Source of the DNA: JAFGXT01 sp963677165
GTDB lineage: Bacteria; Verrucomicrobiota; Lentisphaeria; Victivallales; SZUA-371
Assembly: GCA_963677165.2 (NCBI GenBank)
Contig: CAXXSX010000002.1
Span: forward strand, 3,224,001 to 3,288,000
DNA length: 64,000 bases
Direction: 5' to 3'
Both the position numbers and the translations under genes were made by a program. The notes beneath the pieces were generated by a model. The model was not told the origin of the DNA. It made no database searches and saw only the letters and a program-made list of their open reading frames with translations. Below are positions 1 through 8,308 of this stretch, piece after piece (position 1 is the first letter of the stretch; the number at the start of each line of letters is the position of its first letter).

Positions 1-1
1 T

Positions 2-406
2 GCCCGTGCCATGGTTTGTACTTACGGTATGAATGATGAAGTCGGCCCGATTCTGTATTTTGACCAGAATAAGCCGGTCCATGTTCGTGCGGACGGTTCC
101 AGTTTCAGTCTTTACAGTCCGGAAACTGCGCGTGAACTTGATGTCCAGGTGAAACGTCTCCTTGACAGTTCTCATGACAGGGCTGTTAAAATGATTACTG
201 AAAAACGTAATGATCTTGAGCAGCTTTCTCAAAGACTGCTGGAAAAAGAAACACTTGACGTTAAGGAAATCAAAGAACTGCTTGGTATGGAGGCTGCTCC
301 TGAATCAGATAAGATTGAGGTTCCGACCGTAAATCCTCTGGATATTCCGGATGTACCGTCTGTATCGGAAGACAGTGATGATTCCGAACCCGCCAAGGGA
401 GAATAA
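2..406 (+). CDS. ftsH: ATP-dependent zinc metalloprotease FtsH, C-terminal part
   Basis: Only the last 134 codons are in the window; the reading frame is open to the left edge. The visible segment starts ARAMVCTYGMNDEVGP and continues with a PETARELD stretch, a helical region and KETLDVKEIKELLG, which is the usual order at the end of the FtsH M41 peptidase domain. The AAA+ module and HEXXH zinc site would lie upstream, outside the window. FtsH is a membrane-anchored hexamer that degrades unstable membrane and cytosolic proteins. The acidic Pro/Ser/Asp-rich tail of about 35 residues is typical of variable FtsH C-termini. FtsH partners the SPFH proteins HflK and HflC in other bacteria, and SPFH genes occur 11-15 kb further on, although not in the same operon. 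Confidence 0.9.
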   Translation, partial: ARAMVCTYGMNDEVGPILYFDQNKPVHVRADGSSFSLYSPETARELDVQVKRLLDSSHDRAVKMITEKRNDLEQLSQRLLEKETLDVKEIKELLGMEAAPESDKIEVPTVNPLDIPDVPSVSEDSDDSEPAKGE

Positions 407-419
407 TTCTCTGTTTTTT

Positions 420-725
420 ATGAATGTTGACGAGATTATGGCTGTTCTGAATACCAGAGATAATTCTGTGGTATTACCATGCTGGATCCAACCGAGGGCC
501 TCACGCAATAAAATCGTCGGCATTCATGATGGAAACGTCAAAATATCCCTTACAGCGCCGCCGGTTGATGGCAAGGCTAATGCTGAACTTATCAAATTTA
601 TATCTCGCAGTTTGAAAATTTCAAAAGGGTCAATAGATATTATTTCTGGTGAGTCTTCGAGAAGAAAATTACTTGCAGTGAGCAGTCTTTCAGCAAAAGA
701 TATTGCGGAAAAATTGGCAGTATAG
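420..725 (+). CDS. DUF167 / YggU family protein
   Basis: A 101-residue protein with the DUF167 signature motifs in order: QPRASRNKIVG, APPVDGKANAELI and a GESSRRK segment near the end. The family is small, cytoplasmic and of unproven function. It is close to the usual length (about 95-105 residues) when started at the ATG at 420. An in-frame ATG at 438 is also possible. A longer frame from 351 would overlap the ftsH end and adds no family sequence. It lies 13 bp downstream of ftsH on the same strand and may be co-transcribed with it. Confidence 0.8.
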   Translation: MNVDEIMAVLNTRDNSVVLPCWIQPRASRNKIVGIHDGNVKISLTAPPVDGKANAELIKFISRSLKISKGSIDIISGESSRRKLLAVSSLSAKDIAEKLAV

Positions 726-798
726 CTGTTCAAGTACTTGTCATCCTGCTAAAGCTCTGTATAATGTAATTAAGGTTATTTTATATGTGAGGGACTTA

Positions 799-1665
799 AT
801 GATTGGGAAAATCAATACCATAAGCAATAAAGCCATTAATTTTGAAAAGATGATGCTGGAGAATAAAATTGCCGGCATGGAAGAACTTCCAACCTTACCT
901 CTTTATGTTGTTCAGGTAATTAATCTACTTAAGGATGAAAATGTTGACGTTCATGATCTGGTCAGTTCAATTGAGCGTGATCAGTCACTGGTAACGCAGA
1001 TTCTAAAACTGATTAATTCAGGCTATTACGGGCTGAGAAATACTGTTGATACCGTTGAGCGTGCTGTAACCTTGCTGGGAATCATCGGACTAAAGCAAGT
1101 TATTTATTCCGCAGCCATAATCAATTTTTTTTCAGAGGAAGAACAACAGGAGTGGGCTCATTCATATTCCTCTTCGGTTTTGATGAATAACCTGATGAAA
1201 GAATACAAGGTGCCTGTAGCCAGCAACCTACCTATGACAATGTTAATGCACGATATAGGCAAAGTGGTCTTGAAGCTGTTTAATCCACAGAAGACTCGTC
1301 TGGCTCGTGAGATGGCCAGATCAAAAGGCATTCCTCTGGTTGATGCGGAAAATCAAGTTATTCATATTAATCATGCCGAAGTTGGTGGTATTATTATGGA
1401 AAAATGGGGAATGAGTGATGATATCATTACTCCCATAAAATATCATCATTCTGACCGTGAACTTCCTGAAGAATATCAGCTTGAGACAGTTATGGTTCAA
1501 ATCGTTAACTACATTGATTGTACCGCGCGTGGAATAAGGTGTAATTCGCCTAAACCCGGACTGTTAAAAATTGCCGGGATTAGCGGTCTTGATTATGACG
1601 AATGGATTATAAAACAGAAAGAAGCATTAGTAGAAATTGATAATCTTGATTTTGTCAAGAGATAA
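799..1665 (+). CDS. HDOD domain signalling protein
   Basis: Residues about 30-220 of 288 match the HDOD fold: ELPTLPLYVVQVINLL, a DQSLVTQILKLINS stretch, a GYYGLRN segment and the later MLMHDIGKVV and HINHAEVGG motifs. HDOD proteins are HD-superfamily relatives that usually act as regulatory modules in motility, virulence or stress signalling, often without catalysis. This one keeps an HDIGK pair and a downstream HH, so some metal binding is possible. The ATG at 799 is chosen because GAGGGA sits just upstream; in-frame sequence before it does not look like the family. Its stop is 2 bp from the end of the convergent epimerase gene. Confidence 0.75.
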   Translation: MIGKINTISNKAINFEKMMLENKIAGMEELPTLPLYVVQVINLLKDENVDVHDLVSSIERDQSLVTQILKLINSGYYGLRNTVDTVERAVTLLGIIGLKQVIYSAAIINFFSEEEQQEWAHSYSSSVLMNNLMKEYKVPVASNLPMTMLMHDIGKVVLKLFNPQKTRLAREMARSKGIPLVDAENQVIHINHAEVGGIIMEKWGMSDDIITPIKYHHSDRELPEEYQLETVMVQIVNYIDCTARGIRCNSPKPGLLKIAGISGLDYDEWIIKQKEALVEIDNLDFVKR

Positions 1666-1667
1666 TT

Positions 1668-2657
1668 CTACTTGTTTTCTTTTAAGTATATCCGGCACGT
1701 TGCCTGCCAGTTTTTTCCTGCTCCAATTGCTCTGAAACCAGTCTGCTCATCAGGTAGATTTAAATTGGGCGCATTCGTCATCATGGTTTGTGGTTCCGGA
1801 CATACAAAGCCACTGTTTCCGTTGTAATTCCAGAGAACCCAGAAGCCGTAAGCACGGTCCGCTTCATAGACTATACTTGTGCCGGTTCTGGAATCGATGA
1901 TTGAGGCAATATTTTCAGCTTGTGCATTAGCAGTAAAGTAACCGCTGATTACTTCTGTTACCGGATTACAGTTGCCTTCTAAAATTGCCTGTTGGGAAGC
2001 TGATAACGGAACGGTTTTTCCTGTTGGAAGATTGCGTTCGTCACGAAGCCATAAATTTGAAACTGGTACTTTCAGACGATAGGTTGAAGGATCATTATTG
2101 GAGCCGAATGGAACGTTGAATGCGGTGTGGAATCCCAGGCCGAATGGCATTGGAGAATTACTATTGTTCGTTACAGTAATATTCTGGGTTAGTCCGTTTG
2201 GTGTCAGGTCATATGCAACTCTGAACGTAAATTCGTGCGGGAACATTTCATACAGGTCATTGATTGGTAAATTGTTGTATTCAAGTATCGCTTCAGCGAT
2301 GTTTTCAGTGGCATTTAAAGTTTTTATTTCCCAGGCCCGTTTATAGAGGAAGCCGTGAATGTGGTTATTCTCAGACTCTTTGGTTATAGGAAAACTATAT
2401 TGGCGAGAATTGAATGTAAATTTCCCGTCAGCGATGCGATTGGGAAAAAACAGGATTGGAATACCGAATGCTTCCGGCATTTCCATCATTTCGTTAATAT
2501 CCGACGGAGTACGTAGTATTTCAATATCTGATGGTATATGTTTCAGGCTTATCACCTGGGCTCCATTATCCGGCAGGATTACTGCCTGATAAATTTCATT
2601 TGAGATTTTGATGGCTCTGAGTCCGTTCCATACAGTATTTTTGGCGTAAGTTTTCAT
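1668..2657 (-). CDS. Aldose 1-epimerase family protein
   Basis: A 329-residue cytoplasmic protein of the galactose mutarotase superfamily, which interconverts alpha and beta anomers of sugars. Recognisable segments are FGIPILFFPNRIADG near residues 65-80, a HGFLYKRAW segment carrying the family histidine, and PMPFGLGFHTAFNVPF, which carries the second conserved histidine. The length is normal. No signal peptide is seen. The symbol galM is not given because several YeaD/GalM-like subfamilies share these motifs and the substrate is unknown. It is transcribed alone, convergent with the HDOD gene. Confidence 0.82.
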   Translation of the reverse strand: MKTYAKNTVWNGLRAIKISNEIYQAVILPDNGAQVISLKHIPSDIEILRTPSDINEMMEMPEAFGIPILFFPNRIADGKFTFNSRQYSFPITKESENNHIHGFLYKRAWEIKTLNATENIAEAILEYNNLPINDLYEMFPHEFTFRVAYDLTPNGLTQNITVTNNSNSPMPFGLGFHTAFNVPFGSNNDPSTYRLKVPVSNLWLRDERNLPTGKTVPLSASQQAILEGNCNPVTEVISGYFTANAQAENIASIIDSRTGTSIVYEADRAYGFWVLWNYNGNSGFVCPEPQTMMTNAPNLNLPDEQTGFRAIGAGKNWQATCRIYLKENK

Positions 2658-2739
2658 ATATGTTTATTAAAACTCTTGATGAATTAACTTGTTTAATGTA
2701 ACTTATCACTTGAACAGTGAATAATAAAGCAGTTGTAAA

Positions 2740-3516
2740 ATGAATATTGCAGATCATCTGGTTTTTCTAAAAAAGTGGTTTAAAGATTATGTTGCTACTT
2801 TTCAACATGAAACTTACATTCATGCCAGAAATTATGCCATTAAGCTTGAACATACGTATCGGGTTTGTGAAGAAATGAGAATGATTTCACATTTCCTTGG
2901 ACTAAATGAAGAAGAGGCCGTAGTGGCGGAAATGGCCGCATTACTGCATGATGTCGGTAGGTTTGAACAATTTCAGAGGTATCAAACTTTTATGGATACC
3001 ATCTCCATTGATCATGGTGATCTCGGGGTCGCGATTATTGAACGTTACGGTTTGGTTGACAATTTATCGCAGGAGCACCGTGAACTTGTTATTGAGGCGG
3101 TCAGGCACCATAATAAAAAAACAATAAGTGACAAGTTGTCGGAGAAGGAACACTTTCTTACGAGAATGCTTCGTGATGCCGATAAGCTGGATATCTGGAA
3201 CGTTGTTATCGAATACTATTACAGTAATGAGGAGAATGAGTCGATCTCTTTGAATTTGTCGGAAGAAAATTTGTTTTCCGATAAAGTTTTCAGTGATCTG
3301 TGTGAATATAAAATGGCTGATAAACGGGATTTCTGCTATCTCAATGATTTTAAATTAAATCAGATGGCATGGGTATTTGACCTGAATTTTAAATGCTCCG
3401 TGAAACGGGTTAAAGAATTAAAATTCCTTGAGCGTATTGCAAAAGTGATGGACAATGCCCCTCAAGTGAGAACTGTCTATTCCCGTGCCCAGGCCTATGT
3501 CTACGGCAATAGTTGA
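2740..3516 (+). CDS. HD domain phosphohydrolase
   Basis: A 258-residue protein with a classic metal-dependent HD domain: His38 in LEHTYRV, His70-Asp71 in ALLHDVGRFEQFQRY, a DHGDLG motif at about 91, and later histidines in VRHHNKK and Asp in RDADKLD. These are the ligands expected for a divalent-metal phosphohydrolase, probably acting on a nucleotide or similar phosphate. The substrate cannot be read from sequence. Its stop codon is directly followed by the larE start, so the two are translated from one message. The HD, LarE and radical SAM genes form a tight three-gene operon. Confidence 0.8.
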   Translation: MNIADHLVFLKKWFKDYVATFQHETYIHARNYAIKLEHTYRVCEEMRMISHFLGLNEEEAVVAEMAALLHDVGRFEQFQRYQTFMDTISIDHGDLGVAIIERYGLVDNLSQEHRELVIEAVRHHNKKTISDKLSEKEHFLTRMLRDADKLDIWNVVIEYYYSNEENESISLNLSEENLFSDKVFSDLCEYKMADKRDFCYLNDFKLNQMAWVFDLNFKCSVKRVKELKFLERIAKVMDNAPQVRTVYSRAQAYVYGNS

Positions 3517-4326
3517 ATGAGCACTGAACACGAAAGACTGAAACAGTTTATATCGCGTTTCTCCGGGCTGGCGGTTGCTCTTTCCGGTGGAACCGACAGT
3601 ACTTTACTGGCAATTGTGGCGCACGAGATATTGAAAGATCGAGCTTTGCTGGTCCATATTCGTTCGTCTCTCGTTAAAATTGCCGATACCGAGTTTGCTG
3701 TAAATTGGGCAAATGAACATGGCATAAAGCTTATTGTACATGATTTCGATCCGCTAACTTATTCGGATGTTAAAAAAAATGATGCCTTGCGATGTTATCA
3801 CTGCAAAAAACTTATCATGAACAATATTAAAGATATTGCAGCGGCAGCAGGAATCGACAACGTTGCGGATGGTGCGAATGTAGATGACCTTGATGACTAC
3901 CGTCCCGGCATTAAAGCCGCTGATGAGCTTGGAATAATTCATCCGTTCATAGAGACTGGTTTTAGTAAGACGGACATTAGAGCTCTGGCGAAATCATATG
4001 GTCTTGAAAACTGGGATACGCCTGCAGCGGCGTGTCTGGCGTCGCGTATAAGTTACGGTACTTCGCTTGAACCGGAAGACCTTGATAAGGTAGCGAAGGG
4101 TGAAGCTTATATTGAAAACCTTGGTTTTACCGGTTGTCGGGTGCGCCTGGTAAATAAACGCGCCGAGATAGAAATCAGACAAAACGAGTTTGAGCGGTTT
4201 ATTGGTTATTCTTCAGAGGTTGATGATTATCTGAAAAGTCTGGGTTTTGATGCTGTTTTGTTGAATCTTGCCGGATACCGACAAGGAGCCATGAACCGTA
4301 TATTAAAGTTAGAGAAGGAAGAGTAA
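3517..4326 (+). CDS. larE: ATP-dependent sacrificial sulfur transferase LarE
   Basis: A 269-residue PP-loop ATPase. SGGTDS at residues 23-28 is the AMP-forming P-loop, and TPAAACLASRISYG around 168-181 is the LarE signature. Cys173 there lines up with the cysteine that gives up its sulfur in the Lactobacillus enzyme. A CYHC pair (Cys93, Cys96) is also present. LarE puts sulfur on the pyridinium dicarboxylate precursor of the nickel-pincer cofactor of lactate racemase. No LarA, LarB or LarC is in the window, so it is an orphan here. It starts immediately after the HD gene and overlaps the radical SAM start by 1 bp. Confidence 0.85.
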   Translation: MSTEHERLKQFISRFSGLAVALSGGTDSTLLAIVAHEILKDRALLVHIRSSLVKIADTEFAVNWANEHGIKLIVHDFDPLTYSDVKKNDALRCYHCKKLIMNNIKDIAAAAGIDNVADGANVDDLDDYRPGIKAADELGIIHPFIETGFSKTDIRALAKSYGLENWDTPAAACLASRISYGTSLEPEDLDKVAKGEAYIENLGFTGCRVRLVNKRAEIEIRQNEFERFIGYSSEVDDYLKSLGFDAVLLNLAGYRQGAMNRILKLEKEE

Positions 4327-5192
4327 TGGTAAAATATGTTGAACCGGTATTTCGCCCTCCGGCTGAAGCTGACAGCCTGATTTTTCAGGTCGCTTACGGA
4401 TGTCCGCACAATACTTGTCGTTTCTGCGGGATGTACAAAGGCGTGAAACATTCGATTCGAGATATCAACGAGGTTCTTGATGAATTTTCATCAGCGGCTG
4501 CGCTTTATCCGGAAACTTCGCGAATTTTTCTGGCTGACGGTGATGTCATGATGTTGCCGTTTACATCTCTGCATACGATGCTGCTGCATCTCAACCGGGT
4601 TTTCCCGCGGCTTTCCCGCGTTAATCTTTATGCCAATGGCAGTTCGATCTTGAAAAAGTCTGAGGATGAATTGAAAGAACTGAAGCGACTCAAACTCAAT
4701 ACACTGTATCTTGGACTTGAGTCCGGTGATCAGGAGTTGCTTGATAAAGTCTGTAAAGGAGAGAGAGCCGACGATATGATTCAGGCCGTGAATATTGCTC
4801 AGCAGTGTGGTCTGAAAGCTTCGGTCATGATATTGTTGGGACTGGGCGGTAAACAGGGGACCGGACGTCATGCAGAGCTTACCGCTGATGTATTGAACCG
4901 GATGCAGCCTCGACTACTTTCCGCTTTAAGGTTTGTTCAGGTGCCCGGTTTAAAGATGTATACCGATTATGTTCCGGTAACAGAGCATGAAGCTGTCAGT
5001 GAATTGCTTGAAATTATACAGCGACTAAAGCTGAATAAAACTGTGTTCCGGGCAAATCATTCATCCAATCCTGTGCCGTTACGCGGACGTTTTCCGCATG
5101 ATCGAGATAGACTGGCAACTGAATTAAAAACAATTCTTGCGGGACCCGAACTTGACCGGGAAGGTCCCGGTCGGTTACCGCTGTTTCTTTGA
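4326..5192 (+). CDS. Radical SAM protein with a CX4CX2C cluster motif
   Basis: A 288-residue radical SAM enzyme. Cys26, Cys31 and Cys34 in YGCPHNTCRFCGMYKG give CX4CX2C rather than the canonical CX3CX2C. This spacing is familiar from an Elp3/COG1032-like subfamily with a C-x-H-N-x-C-x-F-C pattern. Further family-like segments are a LADGD near residue 75, YANGSS, and YLGLESGDQELLDKVCKGE. The enzyme should bind a 4Fe-4S cluster and cleave S-adenosylmethionine; the substrate is unknown. GAAGGAAGAG in the end of larE gives a good ribosome site. Its last 18 bp overlap the end of the convergent gene at 5175. Confidence 0.8.
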   Translation: MVKYVEPVFRPPAEADSLIFQVAYGCPHNTCRFCGMYKGVKHSIRDINEVLDEFSSAAALYPETSRIFLADGDVMMLPFTSLHTMLLHLNRVFPRLSRVNLYANGSSILKKSEDELKELKRLKLNTLYLGLESGDQELLDKVCKGERADDMIQAVNIAQQCGLKASVMILLGLGGKQGTGRHAELTADVLNRMQPRLLSALRFVQVPGLKMYTDYVPVTEHEAVSELLEIIQRLKLNKTVFRANHSSNPVPLRGRFPHDRDRLATELKTILAGPELDREGPGRLPLFL

Positions 5193-6794
5193 AGCATCCT
5201 TGAGCTCTTTGGCCTTTTCTTTTGTCCGTTCTTTCTGGGCTTCCAGCTGTTTCTCAAGAATTTTCTTGAGTGGTCCCGGGAAATTCTTCAGGCAGGACTG
5301 TGTAATGGCATTTTTCAACTTTGGATAAGCCACCAGACCGGTACGTCCGGAAACATCGCTGTTTTCTTTCATGTAAGCGTTGTAAACCATTCTGGCTTTG
5401 CGTTCATATGAAATTGCAGCGTCGACATCTCCATAAACCAGGAAGTTGATACTGCGATAGATCAATCCGGAAATAATATCGTTCGCTTGTTTCGGAGTCG
5501 CGTCACGTACGTCTTCGAGCCATTCTTTCATCACAAACATATCAAGACTTTGCCGGTGAGAACCGGGTTCTTCTTTTCTAAGCTGTTTGTAGAGCGCCTG
5601 GGCTTTGGAATAGCGACCAAAGTTATACATTACCACAATAGCATCTTTCATAAAGTTCAGCATAGCGGATCTGAAACTTGAACTTTTATTGCGTATGTAA
5701 TTCTCACGGTATACCCGCAATACGGCATCAGTCACGCTAAGATTCGGAACTGTAAGAACACTTTCATAATTTTTCGTATCGACAGTGAGTAGTCGGCCCC
5801 CCATAAATGCGTCTTTAAGCGATTGTGAGATCATTCGTTCGCAGTTTATGTCTTTGTGTGACGGAGTCTTCTTCAGGCCCATAGTCGCCCAGTAAATAGC
5901 CATAGACTCTGGGAGACGCCAGTCGAGCTGACCATAATCCTTATTTATTCCGAGAATAACCTTAGGATTCAGTTTATATACATCCACCAGCCATGAAACC
6001 CTCAGGAAGGTAACAAGTTTATTGATTGCTTGTTGATTTGGGTAATTTTTCAGAAACTCTTCCGGCAGTTTATCATTTTTTCTGAAGTCGTCGGATAATT
6101 TTGCAAACGAACCAATTTTGCTCTCAGTAATTGCTTTATTCAGTTCATCGCGCTGCTTTTTATCCAGAGTTTTCAGAAATTCCGCGTATTTTTGGGGTTC
6201 CTTGGCCCAGACATTCCAATCCGGATTGGGGCCGCCATAAACTTTCATCATGCTTAGTGCAATCTGATTTTTATAATACAGATTCGCATCATCCATGATG
6301 TTTCCGATTTTGTGCTGATAAATCCAACCGAGTTCTTTGTAGAGCAGGGGATCTTCCGGATTGTATTCGAGTGCTTCATCACGAATCAGTTCAATTCCGC
6401 GTTGAATCCATTTCCAGCGGTCTTCCGGAGAAGAACAGGTTACTGAAATATTGTAAGCCATGTTCCAGGCAAGGTATGCCGTCGCTCCGGTAAACTTCGG
6501 TTGAAGTTTTACGATCCATGAAGCCAGCTGAACCATTTCAAAGTAATTACCTTCGTCTTGTAGCGAAATCGTTCTCAGCCATAGCATATCCGCCAGAATA
6601 CCGCGAAAACTGCCGAGAGCCACTGTTGTAAATGTGACGATAGGCGGAGCGTTTTTGACTTGCCCCGTTGCACGAAGATGATGAGTCTTCACCAGCTTGT
6701 CAAGCTGACTGGATGAAATACTTATTCCGACCAGCAGAACCACCGAGATGGCTGCTGTAATAAAATACATGATAAAAGATTTAAATTTATTCAT
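5175..6794 (-). CDS. Conserved membrane-anchored protein next to ABC-2 exporter
   Basis: A 539-residue protein with one N-terminal membrane segment (about residues 9-30) and a large, mostly helical remainder. Conserved-looking blocks include GILADMLWLR, QLASWIVKLQP, AWNMAYNIS and ELGWIYQHKIG; the repeating helices resemble TPR-like organisation. I recognise it only as a type found next to ABC-2 exporter genes in PVC bacteria; no biochemical function is known to me. It starts inside the last codons of the permease gene (4-bp overlap), which points to translational coupling. It is the last gene of the leftward seven-gene cluster. Its 3' end overlaps the convergent radical SAM gene by 18 bp. Confidence 0.6.
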   Translation of the reverse strand: MNKFKSFIMYFITAAISVVLLVGISISSSQLDKLVKTHHLRATGQVKNAPPIVTFTTVALGSFRGILADMLWLRTISLQDEGNYFEMVQLASWIVKLQPKFTGATAYLAWNMAYNISVTCSSPEDRWKWIQRGIELIRDEALEYNPEDPLLYKELGWIYQHKIGNIMDDANLYYKNQIALSMMKVYGGPNPDWNVWAKEPQKYAEFLKTLDKKQRDELNKAITESKIGSFAKLSDDFRKNDKLPEEFLKNYPNQQAINKLVTFLRVSWLVDVYKLNPKVILGINKDYGQLDWRLPESMAIYWATMGLKKTPSHKDINCERMISQSLKDAFMGGRLLTVDTKNYESVLTVPNLSVTDAVLRVYRENYIRNKSSSFRSAMLNFMKDAIVVMYNFGRYSKAQALYKQLRKEEPGSHRQSLDMFVMKEWLEDVRDATPKQANDIISGLIYRSINFLVYGDVDAAISYERKARMVYNAYMKENSDVSGRTGLVAYPKLKNAITQSCLKNFPGPLKKILEKQLEAQKERTKEKAKELKDASKKQR

Positions 6795-8278
6795 TTTCTA
6801 ATCACCAGCCCGAGCTCTCTGCGCCGGTACAGGAATATCCCGACCAGGAATATGGGCAGAGCCTTACATATAAAATAGTTCAAAAATAATCCGGCAATAT
6901 AACCCCATTCGATAAGTTCACCGTTGGAAATAAATTGAGCAACTTCGAAATTCTGCATAGGAATGATGATCAACATCAGGAATTTACTGACCCAGTAGCC
7001 GACAAATCCCATTACGCCCTCTTTCAGTGTGACTGGGCCGGAGCCTATAAGAAATTGGGCGAATATTCCTGAAATCAGATATGAGAACACCAGGAAAACC
7101 GCTGTAGGCATCGACATAATTCCGCCAACTGCACAGGCTATTCCTGCCAGAATAACCAACTGCAGGAAGATTACAAATACCGCCCGGCAATAGTTTCCTC
7201 CGAATCCGCCTACTTTTACCAGAAGTTTGGGGCCGTCCGCGACCTGAAAAAACAGTGGTTTTTGCTGAGGATCAAAGTTTATAAACATTGCCCGGACCGT
7301 ATTGTCAGATAATACCGCCAGTGGCGATAGAACAAATTCATGAAAAACGCCGGTCATGTATTGCTTGGGATAATTACTGGTTGCAAAAGGGTATGGAGCA
7401 AATTCTTCTTTGCCATTAATTTTTTTACCAGTCGGAGTATCATAGAATTCACACCACAACCCACGAGATACCCGCTGATCTTTACTTGATATTTTGTTAA
7501 CATACATTCTGAATCTGAGGTATATAGGAGGCTTCTTCAATTCATCCGGCAGCGGTTTTTGAGCAAGCAGTAGCTTTCTGGCTTTTTCGGATGGTTTCAG
7601 GTCAGATGGAAGCCCTTTGTAAATCCATACACGTTCATTGCCCTGTCCAAACTGTATTTCAGAAAGACTGGCAATTGCTTTTTTGCGCATGTCCGCCAAT
7701 GCCGCCTTTTCATCAATCTCAAGTTTCTTCCCTTGAACCTTGGGATCATTTTTTAGTTGCTCAAGGCGACGTTTGTACATGTTTTTCGCAAGCTTGTCTA
7801 TATCCGGTTTTTCCGGATAAAATACCCTGCGCGCCACAAGAACTTCACTGGAAATTTTTTCCTTATCTTTCTTTGTGAAGTCTTTACGGTTGTATTGCCA
7901 GATGATTATCAGGTAAATGACTAAGGCCGAGATTATCAGCAGTACTACATGGATCAGGATTACTCCAAAACATTTCCCAAGCCAGATTTTTATTCTGGAT
8001 ACTGGTTTACATGTAATCATGTGCAGTTGATAGCTTTCTACATCACGCGACAGAGAGAAGCAACTTAGCCATACCGTTGTCAGCGAGAGAATGAAGGCCG
8101 TTACCCCTAAACTATACTTTAGTGAGATTTGAATAAAACCGTATGCTGTTCCATCGCCGGATATCGTAGCCGGGACCAGGAATGCACAGAGCACCAGAAT
8201 CGTCAGCAGCAGTTGAAATACATGTGAACGTATTGCTGACCTGGTTGTAAGTTTGACTATACTCCAGAATGAACCCAT
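6791..8278 (-). CDS. ABC-2 type transporter permease
   Basis: A 495-residue membrane protein. Hydrophobic segments lie near residues 20-40, 52-72 and 99-126, followed by a soluble domain of about 240 residues and then four or more segments from about 370 to the end. A DVESYQLHMITCKPVSRIKIWLGK stretch, part of which reads CKPVSR, resembles the cytoplasmic coupling region of ABC-2 (Nat/GldF-like) permeases. The large middle domain probably sits outside the cytoplasmic membrane. With the ATPase just upstream it should form an exporter; the cargo is unknown. Spacing to the ATPase gene is 30 bp. Confidence 0.75.
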   Translation of the reverse strand: MGSFWSIVKLTTRSAIRSHVFQLLLTILVLCAFLVPATISGDGTAYGFIQISLKYSLGVTAFILSLTTVWLSCFSLSRDVESYQLHMITCKPVSRIKIWLGKCFGVILIHVVLLIISALVIYLIIIWQYNRKDFTKKDKEKISSEVLVARRVFYPEKPDIDKLAKNMYKRRLEQLKNDPKVQGKKLEIDEKAALADMRKKAIASLSEIQFGQGNERVWIYKGLPSDLKPSEKARKLLLAQKPLPDELKKPPIYLRFRMYVNKISSKDQRVSRGLWCEFYDTPTGKKINGKEEFAPYPFATSNYPKQYMTGVFHEFVLSPLAVLSDNTVRAMFINFDPQQKPLFFQVADGPKLLVKVGGFGGNYCRAVFVIFLQLVILAGIACAVGGIMSMPTAVFLVFSYLISGIFAQFLIGSGPVTLKEGVMGFVGYWVSKFLMLIIIPMQNFEVAQFISNGELIEWGYIAGLFLNYFICKALPIFLVGIFLYRRRELGLVIRK

Positions 8279-8308
8279 TATATTATGAAACCCGTTTTAG
8301 ATTGATTT

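Noticed and set aside
703..798. N-terminal extension of the HDOD protein
   Set aside because: No ribosome site, no family similarity, and the ATG at 799 has GAGGGA upstream.
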